From NCBI GenBank assembly GCA_002404295.1, contig DHJK01000056.1:1-16552 (forward strand): a stretch of 16,552 nucleotides of DNA, in the 5' to 3' direction. Position 1 is the stretch's first letter; each line of letters starts with the position of its first letter. This DNA is from Legionellales bacterium UBA4722 (GTDB lineage Bacteria > Pseudomonadota > Gammaproteobacteria > DSM-16500). This document shows positions 6,364 to 14,484 of the stretch, one piece after another. Below the pieces are notes generated by a model. The model was given only the letters and a program-made list of their open reading frames with translations. It ran no database searches and was not told the origin of the DNA. A program made the position numbers and the translations under genes.

Positions 6364-7536
6364 ATGCCCTTTGAACATTATTACCAAACATTCTTAAATA
6401 CCAATCCATATCCACGTGAATTAAAAAATTACGAACTTGCAGAAGATCATACATCTCCCATGTATTTAAATTATTGCGGCAAAAAGCTTATTAATTTTTC
6501 TTCCAGTGATTACTTAGGGTTAGCCAAACATCCATTACTGATTGCGCGAAGTCAACAGTATGCACAAACGTTAGGAGTTGGATCCGCCTCTTCACGTTTA
6601 GTCTCTGGAAATTTTTCTCACTATGATGTTTTAGAAAAAAAAATCGCGTCAGCTATGGGTAAACCAGCTGCCTTGATTCTAGGTGCGGGTTATCAAGCAA
6701 ACACATCTGTTCTAGAAGCCCTATTCGATCCATCTGTTCTAAAATCAAAGCCATTAGTATTTTGCGATCGTCTTTGCCATAGTAGTTTATTAGCAACAAC
6801 ACGTTTCCTAGCTGATCTAAAACGATTTCATCATAATGATCTATCACATTTAAATTTATTACTAGAAAAACACACACAAGACGATCGCCCTAAATTTATT
6901 ATTATTGAATCTATTTATAGCATGGATGGTGATCAAGTTAATTTTAACGCGCTCATTGCTATCGCAAAAAAACATAACGCTTTTTTATATGTTGATGATG
7001 CACATGCAGTAGGTGTTTACGGTAAATCAGGTTATGGCAAAGCAGCTGACTATGCTGCCGATATTGATATCATTATGGGAACGTTTAGTAAAGGCTTAGG
7101 CAGCTTCGGCGCTTATATTACGTGTTCTGAAATGATGCGCGATTATCTTATTAATAAATGCAAAGGCTTAATTTATTCCACCGGCATATCGCCTGCTATT
7201 TTAGGTGCTATGGATGCAGCGCTCGAATTAATCCCACAGATGCAAATAGAACGACAGCGCGTTGCAGATTATGCAACCCGCTTTAGACACTATTTACATA
7301 AAAATAATTTAAATTATGGTCATTCTGACACACACATTGTGCCCTGGATTATAGGTGACGCAAAAAAAACAATAAAAATAAGTGAATTACTGCAAGAGAA
7401 CGGTATCTTAGGCGCAACCATTCGCCCACCCTCCGTTCCTAATGGGAAGAGTCGTATTCGATTTTGTCTAACAGCCGCACACAGTGAAGAAGATGTTGCG
7501 CAGCTATTAGATGTCATTGATAAAATAACGAGGTAA
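6364..7536 (+). CDS. bioF: 8-amino-7-oxononanoate synthase BioF
   Basis: This 390-residue alpha-oxoamine synthase (fold-type I PLP enzyme) condenses pimeloyl-ACP with L-alanine to make 8-amino-7-oxononanoate, the first ring-forming step of biotin synthesis. Lys243 in TFSKGLGS is the PLP Schiff-base lysine. Asp211 and His214 in DDAHAVG bind the PLP ring, and His139 is the stacking histidine. The substrate-region motif SSRLVSGNFSHYDVLE and the C-terminal IRPPSVPNGKSRIRF are BioF-like. They argue against aminoketobutyrate ligase or the autoinducer synthases CqsA/LqsA of the same superfamily. The ATG lies just after the hpf terminator, with no clear ribosome site. No other bio gene except bioH is in the window. 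Confidence 0.88.
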   Translation: MPFEHYYQTFLNTNPYPRELKNYELAEDHTSPMYLNYCGKKLINFSSSDYLGLAKHPLLIARSQQYAQTLGVGSASSRLVSGNFSHYDVLEKKIASAMGKPAALILGAGYQANTSVLEALFDPSVLKSKPLVFCDRLCHSSLLATTRFLADLKRFHHNDLSHLNLLLEKHTQDDRPKFIIIESIYSMDGDQVNFNALIAIAKKHNAFLYVDDAHAVGVYGKSGYGKAADYAADIDIIMGTFSKGLGSFGAYITCSEMMRDYLINKCKGLIYSTGISPAILGAMDAALELIPQMQIERQRVADYATRFRHYLHKNNLNYGHSDTHIVPWIIGDAKKTIKISELLQENGILGATIRPPSVPNGKSRIRFCLTAAHSEEDVAQLLDVIDKITR

Positions 7537-7543
7537 TCGTATT

Positions 7544-7583
7544 AGGGGTTGTTGACAATTCAGCGGCGCTGTCAAAAGCCCCT
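7544..7583. terminator. Candidate bidirectional hairpin between convergent genes
   Basis: AGGGGTTGTTGACA (7544-7557) pairs with TGTCAAAAGCCCCT (7570-7583): 13 of 14 positions pair including one G-U, with a 12-nt loop. It sits 8 nt after the bioF stop, and its right arm overlaps the TAG stop of the converging secreted-protein gene. There is no good T-run on either side, so terminator activity is a guess from position and stability. Confidence 0.45.
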
Positions 7584-8487
7584 AGTTTGCCTTCTGCCAT
7601 GTGGCTCTACGAACTGCGCAAACAAGAGAAGTGGGTATAAGATTTCCAGAATAAAATAAGCCAGGCTGTGGAGTACACTGCAGGTAAGCATAAGTATAGG
7701 TATACTTAGTATCAACACCAAACCCTGGTATTCCTCCGGGAGGACCCGGGGCAGTGCAATAAGGTTGGATTTGAAAATACTTGACTGGATCAATAACGAC
7801 GGAGGTAAATTGTCCTATATAGAGATTAGGTGGAATAGGAGCCGGTGATGATGGTGTCAGAACAGGGTTTACAAGCGATACATAAGAGCCGCCGTTACCT
7901 CCGCAATAAACAACAGGGCCTTGCGGGATTAATATACAGGTATATCCAGCAAGGACATAATTAGAATAAGTGTCATAGTTTGGAATCGGAAAAGGTGCTG
8001 GCGGCGGATTATTTTGCCGCACTATTTCTTGACCAACCTTATAAGTACCTACAACAGAATACCCTGATGGACACGCTGCAGCTACTGTGGAAATAATCCT
8101 GACAATATTTCTAATATAATCCTGTACGACTGTTCGATCTACTGTACAAAAATCAGGGCAATCCACAGCCGCATTATTGAACGTCTTTCCATTAATATCA
8201 GGACAGACTGGATTAGCAGGACATACACCTAGGTTTTCATACTGCTCATCAGTCACTGGCAGTGACGGAACGACTATTCCAGCATAGAATGGGGCGACTA
8301 TGTTTGTCGAATCCGAAGATCCTAGCGGACGAACTTTTCCACTATAAATGTTATTAGTAGCTGTAGGTGTATTAGAAGAAATAGGACCTATGAAATCAAG
8401 ATTAGCGGCATTCGCACGGCAAAAAAATAAGCCAAGCACCAAAAAAAGTGCAACCTTGCTCAGTAATATAAAAATTCCTTTCTTCAT
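7582..8487 (-). CDS. Secreted proline- and cysteine-rich protein of unknown function
   Basis: I do not recognise this 301-residue protein. It opens with a clear Sec signal peptide: KK, a hydrophobic core at residues 5-22, and probable cleavage after ANA at 27. The mature chain contains ten cysteines (89, 95, 110, 114, 139, 184, 195, 244, 271, 290), an even number suited to disulfide bonding in the periplasm or outside. Proline-rich stretches occur at 161-169 (NNPPPAPFPIPN) and 211-220, and the C-terminal third is rich in Tyr, Gly and Pro. Phrases such as ACPSGYSVVGTYK vaguely recall pilus-tip or minor pilin-like proteins, but not strongly enough to name it. The start ATG has TAGGA upstream. 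It stands alone, converging on bioF, with its own upstream regulatory region. Confidence 0.75.
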   Translation of the reverse strand: MKKGIFILLSKVALFLVLGLFFCRANAANLDFIGPISSNTPTATNNIYSGKVRPLGSSDSTNIVAPFYAGIVVPSLPVTDEQYENLGVCPANPVCPDINGKTFNNAAVDCPDFCTVDRTVVQDYIRNIVRIISTVAAACPSGYSVVGTYKVGQEIVRQNNPPPAPFPIPNYDTYSNYVLAGYTCILIPQGPVVYCGGNGGSYVSLVNPVLTPSSPAPIPPNLYIGQFTSVVIDPVKYFQIQPYCTAPGPPGGIPGFGVDTKYTYTYAYLQCTPQPGLFYSGNLIPTSLVCAVRRATWQKAN

Positions 8488-8524
8488 GAAGCTAATTCCT
8501 AGCGTGAGAAATGACTATCACTAA

Positions 8525-8530
8525 ATTATA
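8525..8530 (-). promoter_or_regulatory. Candidate -10 box for the secreted-protein gene
   Basis: On the minus strand TATAAT (8525-8530) lies 37 nt upstream of the ATG. The matching -35 position (ACAGTC) is a poor match to consensus, which would suit an activated promoter. Confidence 0.4.
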
Positions 8531-8555
8531 TTAAAGGAATTCTGTGTGACTGTAT

Positions 8556-8579
8556 ACAATTTCCAACACAATTTCCAAC
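8556..8579. repeat. Two perfect tandem 12-bp repeats, possible activator site
   Basis: ACAATTTCCAAC occurs twice without a gap (8556-8567 and 8568-8579); on the minus strand it reads GTTGGAAATTGT twice. The pair falls at about -38 to -61 relative to the start predicted from the TATAAT at 8525-8530. Direct repeats at about one helical turn are typical of response-regulator dimer sites. The assignment is positional only. Confidence 0.5.
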
Positions 8580-8663
8580 ATGCACTACTGCAAACGCACT
8601 CAAATCATTCGAAATTGACCATTTTAAAGTTTATGCTCTCCTGAAAATATAACTCTTCGCTCA

Positions 8664-10547
8664 CTATTTATTTTCTAATACTTGCCACCGCAGATAAGCC
8701 TGTTCTAAGTCCTTCTCAATTTTTTGCAACTCATCCATCGTAATCGCGATCTCCGTTGCATTTTTTTGATAGAACGTAGGTGTTGCAATGAGCTGTTGTA
8801 GTTCAAGTTGCCTCGCTTCCAGCTCAGCAATACGCTGAGGTAATTCAGCCAATTCTTTTTGTTCTTTATAAGATAATTTAGTCACAGCCTGCGGCTTATT
8901 TTTAATCTGTTTTTCAACAGCTACTTTCTGAACAGCCACCTCTTTTTGCTTAGCTTGTCTCAGCGAATCATGATAACCACCGATATATTCTGTGATTTTT
9001 CCATCGCCTTCAAATAACAATGTACTTGTTGCCACATTATCTAAAAAAGCACGATCATGGCTGACAATCAACAATGTACCTTGGTAAGTACTCAACAATT
9101 CTTCAAGTAGTTCTAATGTTTCAATATCCAAATCATTAGTGGGCTCATCTAATACCAATAAATTACTAGGATGACTGAACAAACGTGCGAGTAATAAGCG
9201 ATTACATTCTCCGCCTGATAACGCTTTGACGGGTGTCAATGCACGCTGCGGTGTAAAAAGAAAATCGCCCAGATAACTAATGATATGACGTTTTTGACCA
9301 TTCACATCAATGGTTTCATTGCCTTCTGCCACATTATCCATGACGGTTTTTTCTAAATCCAGCGCTTGTCGTAATTGATCAAAATAAGCGGTCTGTAATT
9401 TTGTGCCGTGGGTAACAGTGCCTTGTGTAGGCTCCATTTTCTTCAGAATAATATTTAATAAAGTACTTTTACCTACACCGTTTGGTCCCACTAATGCAAT
9501 ACGATCGCCACGCATGATACGTAACGAGAAATCTTTAATAATGCATTGCTGATTGAAAGTCTGCGTAATATGTTCAGCTTCAACAACCAATTTCCCTGAT
9601 TTTTTTGCTTCATTAAGATTAAAAGTAGCCTTGCCTTGCAGTTCACGACGCTCTGAACGTTCTTGGCGTAATGCTTCTAGTGCACGAACACGGCCTTCGT
9701 TACGAGTACGACGTGCTTTAATTCCTTTACGAATCCAACGTTCTTCTTGTGCTAGTTTTTTATCAAATTCTGCATTTTGGTTATCTTCCGCGTTTAACAT
9801 TTCTTCTTTGCGTCGTAGAAAATTACCATAATCACCCGGCCAGGATGTTAACTGACCGCGATCAAGCTCAATGATGCGTGTTGCAAGGCGTTGTAAGAGT
9901 GAACGATCATGGGTAATAAAAACAAGACCAATCCCTAAGCTGACTAACTGGTCTTCTAGCCATTTAATGGCTGCAATGTCTAAATGGTTAGTCGGCTCAT
10001 CCAGTAACAATAACTCCGGTGAAGTCACTAAAGCCTGCGCGAGTGCTGCGCGACGTTGCCAGCCACCTGATAATTTCGCAACATACAGATCGGGATCCAA
10101 TTCTAAACGGGTCAAAATCGTATTCATTTTTTGCTCGAATTGCCAACCATTTTTGGTATCGATGGCTTGCTGCAAACGCTGCAACAGATTTAAATCCTGC
10201 TCGGTACAGGAATGAGTTAAACGTTGTGTCAACGTATGGTAATCAGATAAAAGTTTGCCGGTTTCAGCGAGACCTGCAGCCACAAATTCATACACAGTTG
10301 CCGTACTTTCTTGTGGTAATTCCTGAGCCAGACGCGCAAAACGCAAATGAGGTTTGCGCCAAATAGTGCCGCTATCGGGCAAAATTGCCCCTTCAATTAT
10401 TTTCAGTAGCGAAGATTTACCTGCGCCATTGCGACCAATTAAACAAACGCGTTCGCCTTCTGCGATTTGTAACTTTACGTTATCTAATAGAATATCTAGG
10501 CCGAATGCCAATGAAACAGCATCCAGCATTATTAAGTTATTGCTCAT
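8664..10547 (-). CDS. uup: ABC-F ATPase Uup
   Basis: The 627-residue protein has two fused ABC ATPase domains and no membrane segments, as in the ABC-F family that acts on ribosomes. Domain 1 has Walker A GRNGAGKS (38-45), signature LSGGWQRR (159-166) and Walker B LLLDEPTNHLD with Glu184. Domain 2 has GPNGVGKS (354-361), LSGGECNR (443-450) and Glu468. The basic inter-domain linker (about 240-300) carries RWIRKGIKARRTRNEGR, and a C-terminal coiled coil (about 557-624) opens KLSYKEQKELAELP. Both are marks of Uup rather than EttA or YheS. Uup is linked to ribosome function and to suppressing precise excision of transposons. Upstream DNA has a minus-strand TATACT but no clear -35 or Shine-Dalgarno. 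A long palindromic repeat separates it from sixA. Confidence 0.93.
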   Translation of the reverse strand: MSNNLIMLDAVSLAFGLDILLDNVKLQIAEGERVCLIGRNGAGKSSLLKIIEGAILPDSGTIWRKPHLRFARLAQELPQESTATVYEFVAAGLAETGKLLSDYHTLTQRLTHSCTEQDLNLLQRLQQAIDTKNGWQFEQKMNTILTRLELDPDLYVAKLSGGWQRRAALAQALVTSPELLLLDEPTNHLDIAAIKWLEDQLVSLGIGLVFITHDRSLLQRLATRIIELDRGQLTSWPGDYGNFLRRKEEMLNAEDNQNAEFDKKLAQEERWIRKGIKARRTRNEGRVRALEALRQERSERRELQGKATFNLNEAKKSGKLVVEAEHITQTFNQQCIIKDFSLRIMRGDRIALVGPNGVGKSTLLNIILKKMEPTQGTVTHGTKLQTAYFDQLRQALDLEKTVMDNVAEGNETIDVNGQKRHIISYLGDFLFTPQRALTPVKALSGGECNRLLLARLFSHPSNLLVLDEPTNDLDIETLELLEELLSTYQGTLLIVSHDRAFLDNVATSTLLFEGDGKITEYIGGYHDSLRQAKQKEVAVQKVAVEKQIKNKPQAVTKLSYKEQKELAELPQRIAELEARQLELQQLIATPTFYQKNATEIAITMDELQKIEKDLEQAYLRWQVLENK

Positions 10548-10632
10548 AGGGTATTTTTATCGAATATGTAATTAATTCGGTAGTATAGGTTCTATTAGCG
10601 TAAAATAACAGCTAAATACTCCATAACTATTA

Positions 10633-10784
10633 AGCGATTTCCACTGACCCAATCGTGAACGTGCCCGTGCCCGCGTGCGTGCCCGTCTTTTCTTGCCTAT
10701 TTCAATTACATGTGCGCGTGATAAGAAAAGACGGGCACGGGCTCGCGCGCGGGCACGTTCACGATTGGGTTAGTGGAAATCGCT
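10633..10784. repeat. Full-length palindromic MITE-like element (152 nt)
   Basis: Two 62-nt arms (10633-10694 and 10723-10784) of identical length are near-perfect reverse complements around a 28-nt loop (10695-10722). The ends read AGCGATTTCCACTGACCCAA; inward the arms turn GC-rich (GTGCCCGTGCCCG type) and finish with CGTCTTTTCTT. The loop starts GCCTATTTCAATTACATG. The same ends, arms and loop recur at 16425-16552 with the loop inverted, and the ends alone at 2322-2391. No protein is encoded. It starts 14 nt downstream of the sixA stop, between sixA and uup. The element lacks a T-run, so it is not a standard terminator. Confidence 0.92.
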
Positions 10785-10798
10785 GAGGTGTCATATGC

Positions 10799-11257
10799 CT
10801 AAATAATTCCCGGATGAATAACCCAGTCAATCACCCACTGACCATATCCAATCAATTGTAGACAAACAATTGTCCCTTTATGGAAATTAACTACATCACG
10901 ATTCTCATTTTGATAAAGTAACTGACTCGCTAACTTCCCCATAAAGGGCATATGTCCTACTAACATGGTGTCTGTATCAGCTTCATTCAGCTCATTTGCA
11001 ATAGATAATACTGAGTCACACGGACTTAATCCTTCACGAAAAGTCACTGTATCATTTACAATCATACTTACTGCCAACCGCTCCGCAGTCTGTTTCGCTC
11101 TTAATTTTTCACTATGAAAAACTCTCGCACGTAACTGTAACGGCAAAAGAAATTTTGCTAAAGTATCAATATCATGCTCGCCTTTTGCACTCAAAGGAGA
11201 CAAATCATCAGAGTCCTGATATACTGCATCACCATGTCGCACTAAGTAAATGTTCAT
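10799..11257 (-). CDS. sixA: Phosphohistidine phosphatase SixA
   Basis: This 152-residue histidine-phosphatase-superfamily protein matches the short SixA type. RHG holds the catalytic His8; Arg53 in KLRAKQTAE, Glu75 and His102 in VGHMPFMG complete the phosphate pocket. SixA removes phosphate from phosphohistidines. In E. coli its targets are the ArcB HPt domain and the nitrogen phosphotransferase protein NPr. No two-component or PTS gene is nearby to show the target here. The length and the absence of an extra domain argue against phosphoglycerate mutase. The start ATG has only a weak AAG-rich ribosome site. It is probably transcribed alone and ends just before the palindromic element. Confidence 0.88.
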   Translation of the reverse strand: MNIYLVRHGDAVYQDSDDLSPLSAKGEHDIDTLAKFLLPLQLRARVFHSEKLRAKQTAERLAVSMIVNDTVTFREGLSPCDSVLSIANELNEADTDTMLVGHMPFMGKLASQLLYQNENRDVVNFHKGTIVCLQLIGYGQWVIDWVIHPGII

Positions 11258-11399
11258 TATTTCATCTTATATAAGGTAGCGCTGTTCAAAAAATAGTTAT
11301 CGGCTTGCATCCATTGAAGCATTAAGGCTAGTATATGATTATTCATCGTTTATTACCCAATGATTAAATCTGTTTACATAAAATAAGTTGCTATCAATT

Positions 11400-12269
11400 A
11401 TGATTAAAAGAAATATAACGACAGTGCTTTTTGCAATTATTGCATTGTTGTGTAGCATACAGTGCGGCGCAACAACCACTCGGCATCCCGTGAAGCCTGT
11501 GCATCATCCTATCAAGCACACTCAACATGCAAAGCATAAAGCAAAGCCAATTGTGCATAGACATTTAGCGCACACGCACACACGCTTACATTCTCATCCG
11601 ATTTCGCATCCCAAATTAGCAAATCTACCACCTGAACCCCAGCCTGCTGAGCCCACACATAGTTTAATATCCTCACTGGGTGAACATATGGTGCGATTTG
11701 TGCATAGTACAATCTCAACATTGCGCTATACAGCTTATAAATTAGGCGGCACCCATTTTGATAGCTCAAAAGGTGTGTATATTATTGATTGCTCGGACTA
11801 TGTAGATCATTTATTAAAAGTTTCTAATCCAGCGGCTTATTCAAGCCTCGTTCACTCTAGTGGTTCCGACAAACCTACAACAGAACATTATTATAATTTT
11901 TTTACTGGCTTAACCTATAAGCCACGGCATTACTGGAATAAAGTAGATAATGTGAAAGAATTACAGCCAGGCGATATTTTAGTTTTCCGTAATAACAAAA
12001 ATTCACATACCGGGGTGAGCGGGCATGTAATGGTTGTTATGAATAAACCTACTCGAATTCAAGACGCCTTCATGGTTCGTGTGACTGATTCTGCCTCATC
12101 TGGTCACAGTCAGGACACGCGGTTACCTCATACATCCGGTATTGGCATCGGAACCATGCAAATTAAAGTGAATCCTGATACGGGCGAGCCTTCCGCTTAT
12201 GCGTGGAAATTAGGCTCCTCGTTTGAACATCATGTAAACTTTGCAATGGCTAGACCCATAGAAGATTAA
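11400..12269 (+). CDS. Secreted NlpC/P60-like protein with histidine-rich linker
   Basis: From the ATG at 11400 the protein has 289 residues; a TTG at 11388 would add four, and neither has a good ribosome site. Residues 1-24 form a Sec signal peptide with likely cleavage after CGA. Residues 29-71 form a low-complexity linker with 13 histidines plus Lys and Pro, which could bind metal or cell-wall polymers. The C-terminal domain resembles a papain-like NlpC/P60 or CHAP fold: Cys131 in IIDCSDYVDHLL at a helix start, LQPGDILVF (188-196), and His209 in SGHVMVV. A third residue may be His236 or Asp230. Such enzymes usually cut peptidoglycan peptides in the periplasm. The fold assignment rests on motif spacing, so hydrolase activity is probable, not certain. 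It has no operon partner. Confidence 0.72.
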   Translation: MIKRNITTVLFAIIALLCSIQCGATTTRHPVKPVHHPIKHTQHAKHKAKPIVHRHLAHTHTRLHSHPISHPKLANLPPEPQPAEPTHSLISSLGEHMVRFVHSTISTLRYTAYKLGGTHFDSSKGVYIIDCSDYVDHLLKVSNPAAYSSLVHSSGSDKPTTEHYYNFFTGLTYKPRHYWNKVDNVKELQPGDILVFRNNKNSHTGVSGHVMVVMNKPTRIQDAFMVRVTDSASSGHSQDTRLPHTSGIGIGTMQIKVNPDTGEPSAYAWKLGSSFEHHVNFAMARPIED

Positions 12270-12324
12270 AATAATGACGACTTTACTCTGCCTTAGCGGG
12301 CAATGATCGCCTAGGGGTGAGCTG

Positions 12325-12354
12325 TTACAAAATCACACAAGGTTGTGCTATGCT
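12325..12354 (+). promoter_or_regulatory. Candidate sigma-70 promoter for the ABC exporter gene
   Basis: TTACAA (12325-12330) and TATGCT (12349-12354) are 18 nt apart, which would place the transcript start about 27 nt before the ATG. AGG at the expected ribosome-site distance follows. Confidence 0.4.
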
Positions 12355-12387
12355 ATGAGTATTACAAATTTTTGATAGGTATTTTTT

Positions 12388-14154
12388 ATGAATTTACCCA
12401 CGACTACCTATAAATTTATATTCCATTTTGTACGCCAACAAAAATTTAAATTCTTACTATTGACGATATCATCCATTATCTGGGCATTAAATGATGTCTT
12501 TTTTCCATTCTTTATCAAAAAAATCGTCAATATTATTCAAGCCTATCAAGGTAATCCAGCAAACATTTATACGGCTGTCGAAGGAGTTCTGTGGTTATTG
12601 GTGCTCTTTTGGGTAGTGACAGAAATTTTTCAACGTGGCCAAGGTTTTGTCCAAGTCTATACCTTTCCCCGTTTCCGCGCAAAAATTCGGGCTGCCGTTT
12701 TTAACTATGTTCAATCGCACTCACACGAATATTTTTCAAGCCATTTTGCAGGCACGATCGCAAAAAAATTAGCGGATTTACCTACAAGCTGTCAATCAAT
12801 CATGGAAATTATCTGTTTCCAATTTGTAACAGCGTTTGTAGGTGCAATCATTGTATTGATTATGATGTGGATAACGCACCCCATTTTTGCTGTGATTGTA
12901 TTTTTATGGCTATGCTTTCATATCTGTTTAACTGTGTTATTTGTGTATTATGGAAATCATTTATGGGAGACGCATTCCAAAGCGGATTCAACATTAAGCG
13001 GTAAAATTGTCGATGTATTTAGTAATATGCTGAATGTGCGTTTATTTGCACGCTCTAAATACGAATTAAAATACTTATCAAAATTCCAACATGATGAAAT
13101 TACTAAAGCAAAAAAAGCTATGTGTATTATGGAATTAACGCGTATAGGTTTAGGCTTGAATGGATTATTTTTGATTTTCAGTATTATATTTACGTTATTA
13201 CATGGCTGGGTGCAACACTGGGTCACGCTCGGTGATTTTACCCAAGTGGGAATGCAAGCGTTTTGGTTATTAGGATTTATCTGGTTTGTCAGTTACCAAA
13301 TGACGATTTATACACGTGAAATTGGCATCATTGGCAATGCGCTGAGCTTGGTAAGAAAAAGTCATGGCCTCATTGATACGCAAAATGCAAAACCCATTAT
13401 CATTACACGAGGTGAAATCCATTTTGATGATGTCACATTTTCTTATCAAAAAAATCGGAACGTTTTTAAAGATTTAAATTTAACCATCCCAGCCGGTCAA
13501 AAAGTAGGTTTAGTTGGTTTTTCAGGCTCGGGGAAAACAACATTTGTTAATTTGTTGTTACGCTTTTATGATTTGCAGACGGGGCGGATCTTAATTGATG
13601 GGCAAGATATCGCGCATGCAACACAAGATTCGCTACGCTCGCAAATTGCAATGATTCCACAAGACCCTGCTTTGTTTCATCGTAGCTTAATGGAAAATAT
13701 TCGCTATGGTTTGTTAGACGCTTCAGATGACGATGTGATTCGAGCATCAGAGTTAGCACATTGTCATGAATTTATTGGAAAGCTGGATGGCAATTATGAA
13801 GCATTGGTTGGTGAACGCGGCGTTAAATTATCAGGTGGTCAACGTCAGCGTATTGCGATTGCACGAGCTATCTTGAAAAATGCACCTATTCTAATGTTAG
13901 ACGAAGCCACATCGGCATTAGATTCTGCGACAGAAAAATTAATTCAAGAGAGCTTGCATAATCTCATGCAAAATCGAACAACAATTGTCGTTGCACATCG
14001 ACTATCCACGTTAAATGATATGGATCGCATTATTGTATTTCATCATGGACGAATTATTGAAGAAGGCACAAAAGAGCAGCTGCTGGCAGCGAAAGGACAT
14101 TTTGCAATGCTTTGGGATATGCAGACAGATGGGTTTTTGCCGGAGGCAACCTAA
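12388..14154 (+). CDS. ABC exporter half-transporter (membrane domain fused to ATPase)
   Basis: The 588-residue protein joins an N-terminal six-helix type-1 exporter domain (about 20-320) to an ABC ATPase domain (about 343-580). The ATPase has Walker A GFSGSGKT (377-384), a Q-loop Gln425, signature LSGGQRQR (481-488), Walker B ILMLDE with Glu506, and H-loop His537. It would work as a homodimer in the inner membrane, like MsbA or related lipid, peptide or drug exporters. Substrate cannot be read from sequence: there is no peptidase C39 domain, no adjacent membrane-fusion protein and no partner half-transporter. The membrane domain does not look like MsbA closely enough to name it. The gene stands alone after its own candidate promoter and converges on the toxin gene 9 nt away. 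Confidence 0.85.
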   Translation: MNLPTTTYKFIFHFVRQQKFKFLLLTISSIIWALNDVFFPFFIKKIVNIIQAYQGNPANIYTAVEGVLWLLVLFWVVTEIFQRGQGFVQVYTFPRFRAKIRAAVFNYVQSHSHEYFSSHFAGTIAKKLADLPTSCQSIMEIICFQFVTAFVGAIIVLIMMWITHPIFAVIVFLWLCFHICLTVLFVYYGNHLWETHSKADSTLSGKIVDVFSNMLNVRLFARSKYELKYLSKFQHDEITKAKKAMCIMELTRIGLGLNGLFLIFSIIFTLLHGWVQHWVTLGDFTQVGMQAFWLLGFIWFVSYQMTIYTREIGIIGNALSLVRKSHGLIDTQNAKPIIITRGEIHFDDVTFSYQKNRNVFKDLNLTIPAGQKVGLVGFSGSGKTTFVNLLLRFYDLQTGRILIDGQDIAHATQDSLRSQIAMIPQDPALFHRSLMENIRYGLLDASDDDVIRASELAHCHEFIGKLDGNYEALVGERGVKLSGGQRQRIAIARAILKNAPILMLDEATSALDSATEKLIQESLHNLMQNRTTIVVAHRLSTLNDMDRIIVFHHGRIIEEGTKEQLLAAKGHFAMLWDMQTDGFLPEAT

Positions 14155-14163
14155 TCAATTTTG

Positions 14164-14484
14164 CTACAAAGATAACACCTGACGAAGACTATCATCCAAC
14201 ACATCCATATCGTCTGAAGAAAGCTTACCCGCAGGTTTTATTAATCTGCTTTTATCAACCGTTCTTATTTGATCACATATAGCAGCAACTTTTTTCCCCA
14301 TACACTCAACTTCAATGACAATGGGTGGACGTGAACGCGTAACGGTTGATAACGGCACAACAATGACCGTATTTCTTGCACGATTAATAGCAGTTGCACC
14401 CACAACAACGCACGGCCTTTGTTTGTTTATCTCAGAACCTTTTGTTGGATTTAGGTCAACCCAATAGACATCACCACGATTCAT
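14164..14484 (-). CDS. mazF: MazF/PemK-family endoribonuclease toxin
   Basis: The 106-residue product is a typical MazF. RGDVYWVDLNPTKGSEINKQ (3-22) leads into Arg23 of KQRP, and Thr47 of PLST corresponds to the second catalytic residue of MazF enzymes (Arg25 and Thr48 in B. subtilis MazF). These toxins dimerise and cut mRNA at short specific sequences, stopping growth until bound by antitoxin. The gene overlaps the antitoxin stop by 4 nt (ATGA at 14481-14484), the standard coupled order of antitoxin first. Nothing looks truncated. Cleavage specificity cannot be predicted from the sequence. Confidence 0.9.
   Translation of the reverse strand: MNRGDVYWVDLNPTKGSEINKQRPCVVVGATAINRARNTVIVVPLSTVTRSRPPIVIEVECMGKKVAAICDQIRTVDKSRLIKPAGKLSSDDMDVLDDSLRQVLSL

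Noticed and set aside
6364..7536. Autoinducer synthase (CqsA/LqsA type) as identity for bioF
   Set aside because: Motifs in the substrate region and C-terminus are BioF-like, and bioH is nearby.
7558..7571. ATTCAGCG near the bioF stop as a fourth MITE-like end
   Set aside because: Only eight bases match the element end and none of the adjoining CCACTGACCC sequence is present.
9553..10366. Long plus-strand open frames opposite uup
   Set aside because: They are antisense to strongly conserved ABC-F coding sequence, lack ribosome sites and show no protein-like motif.
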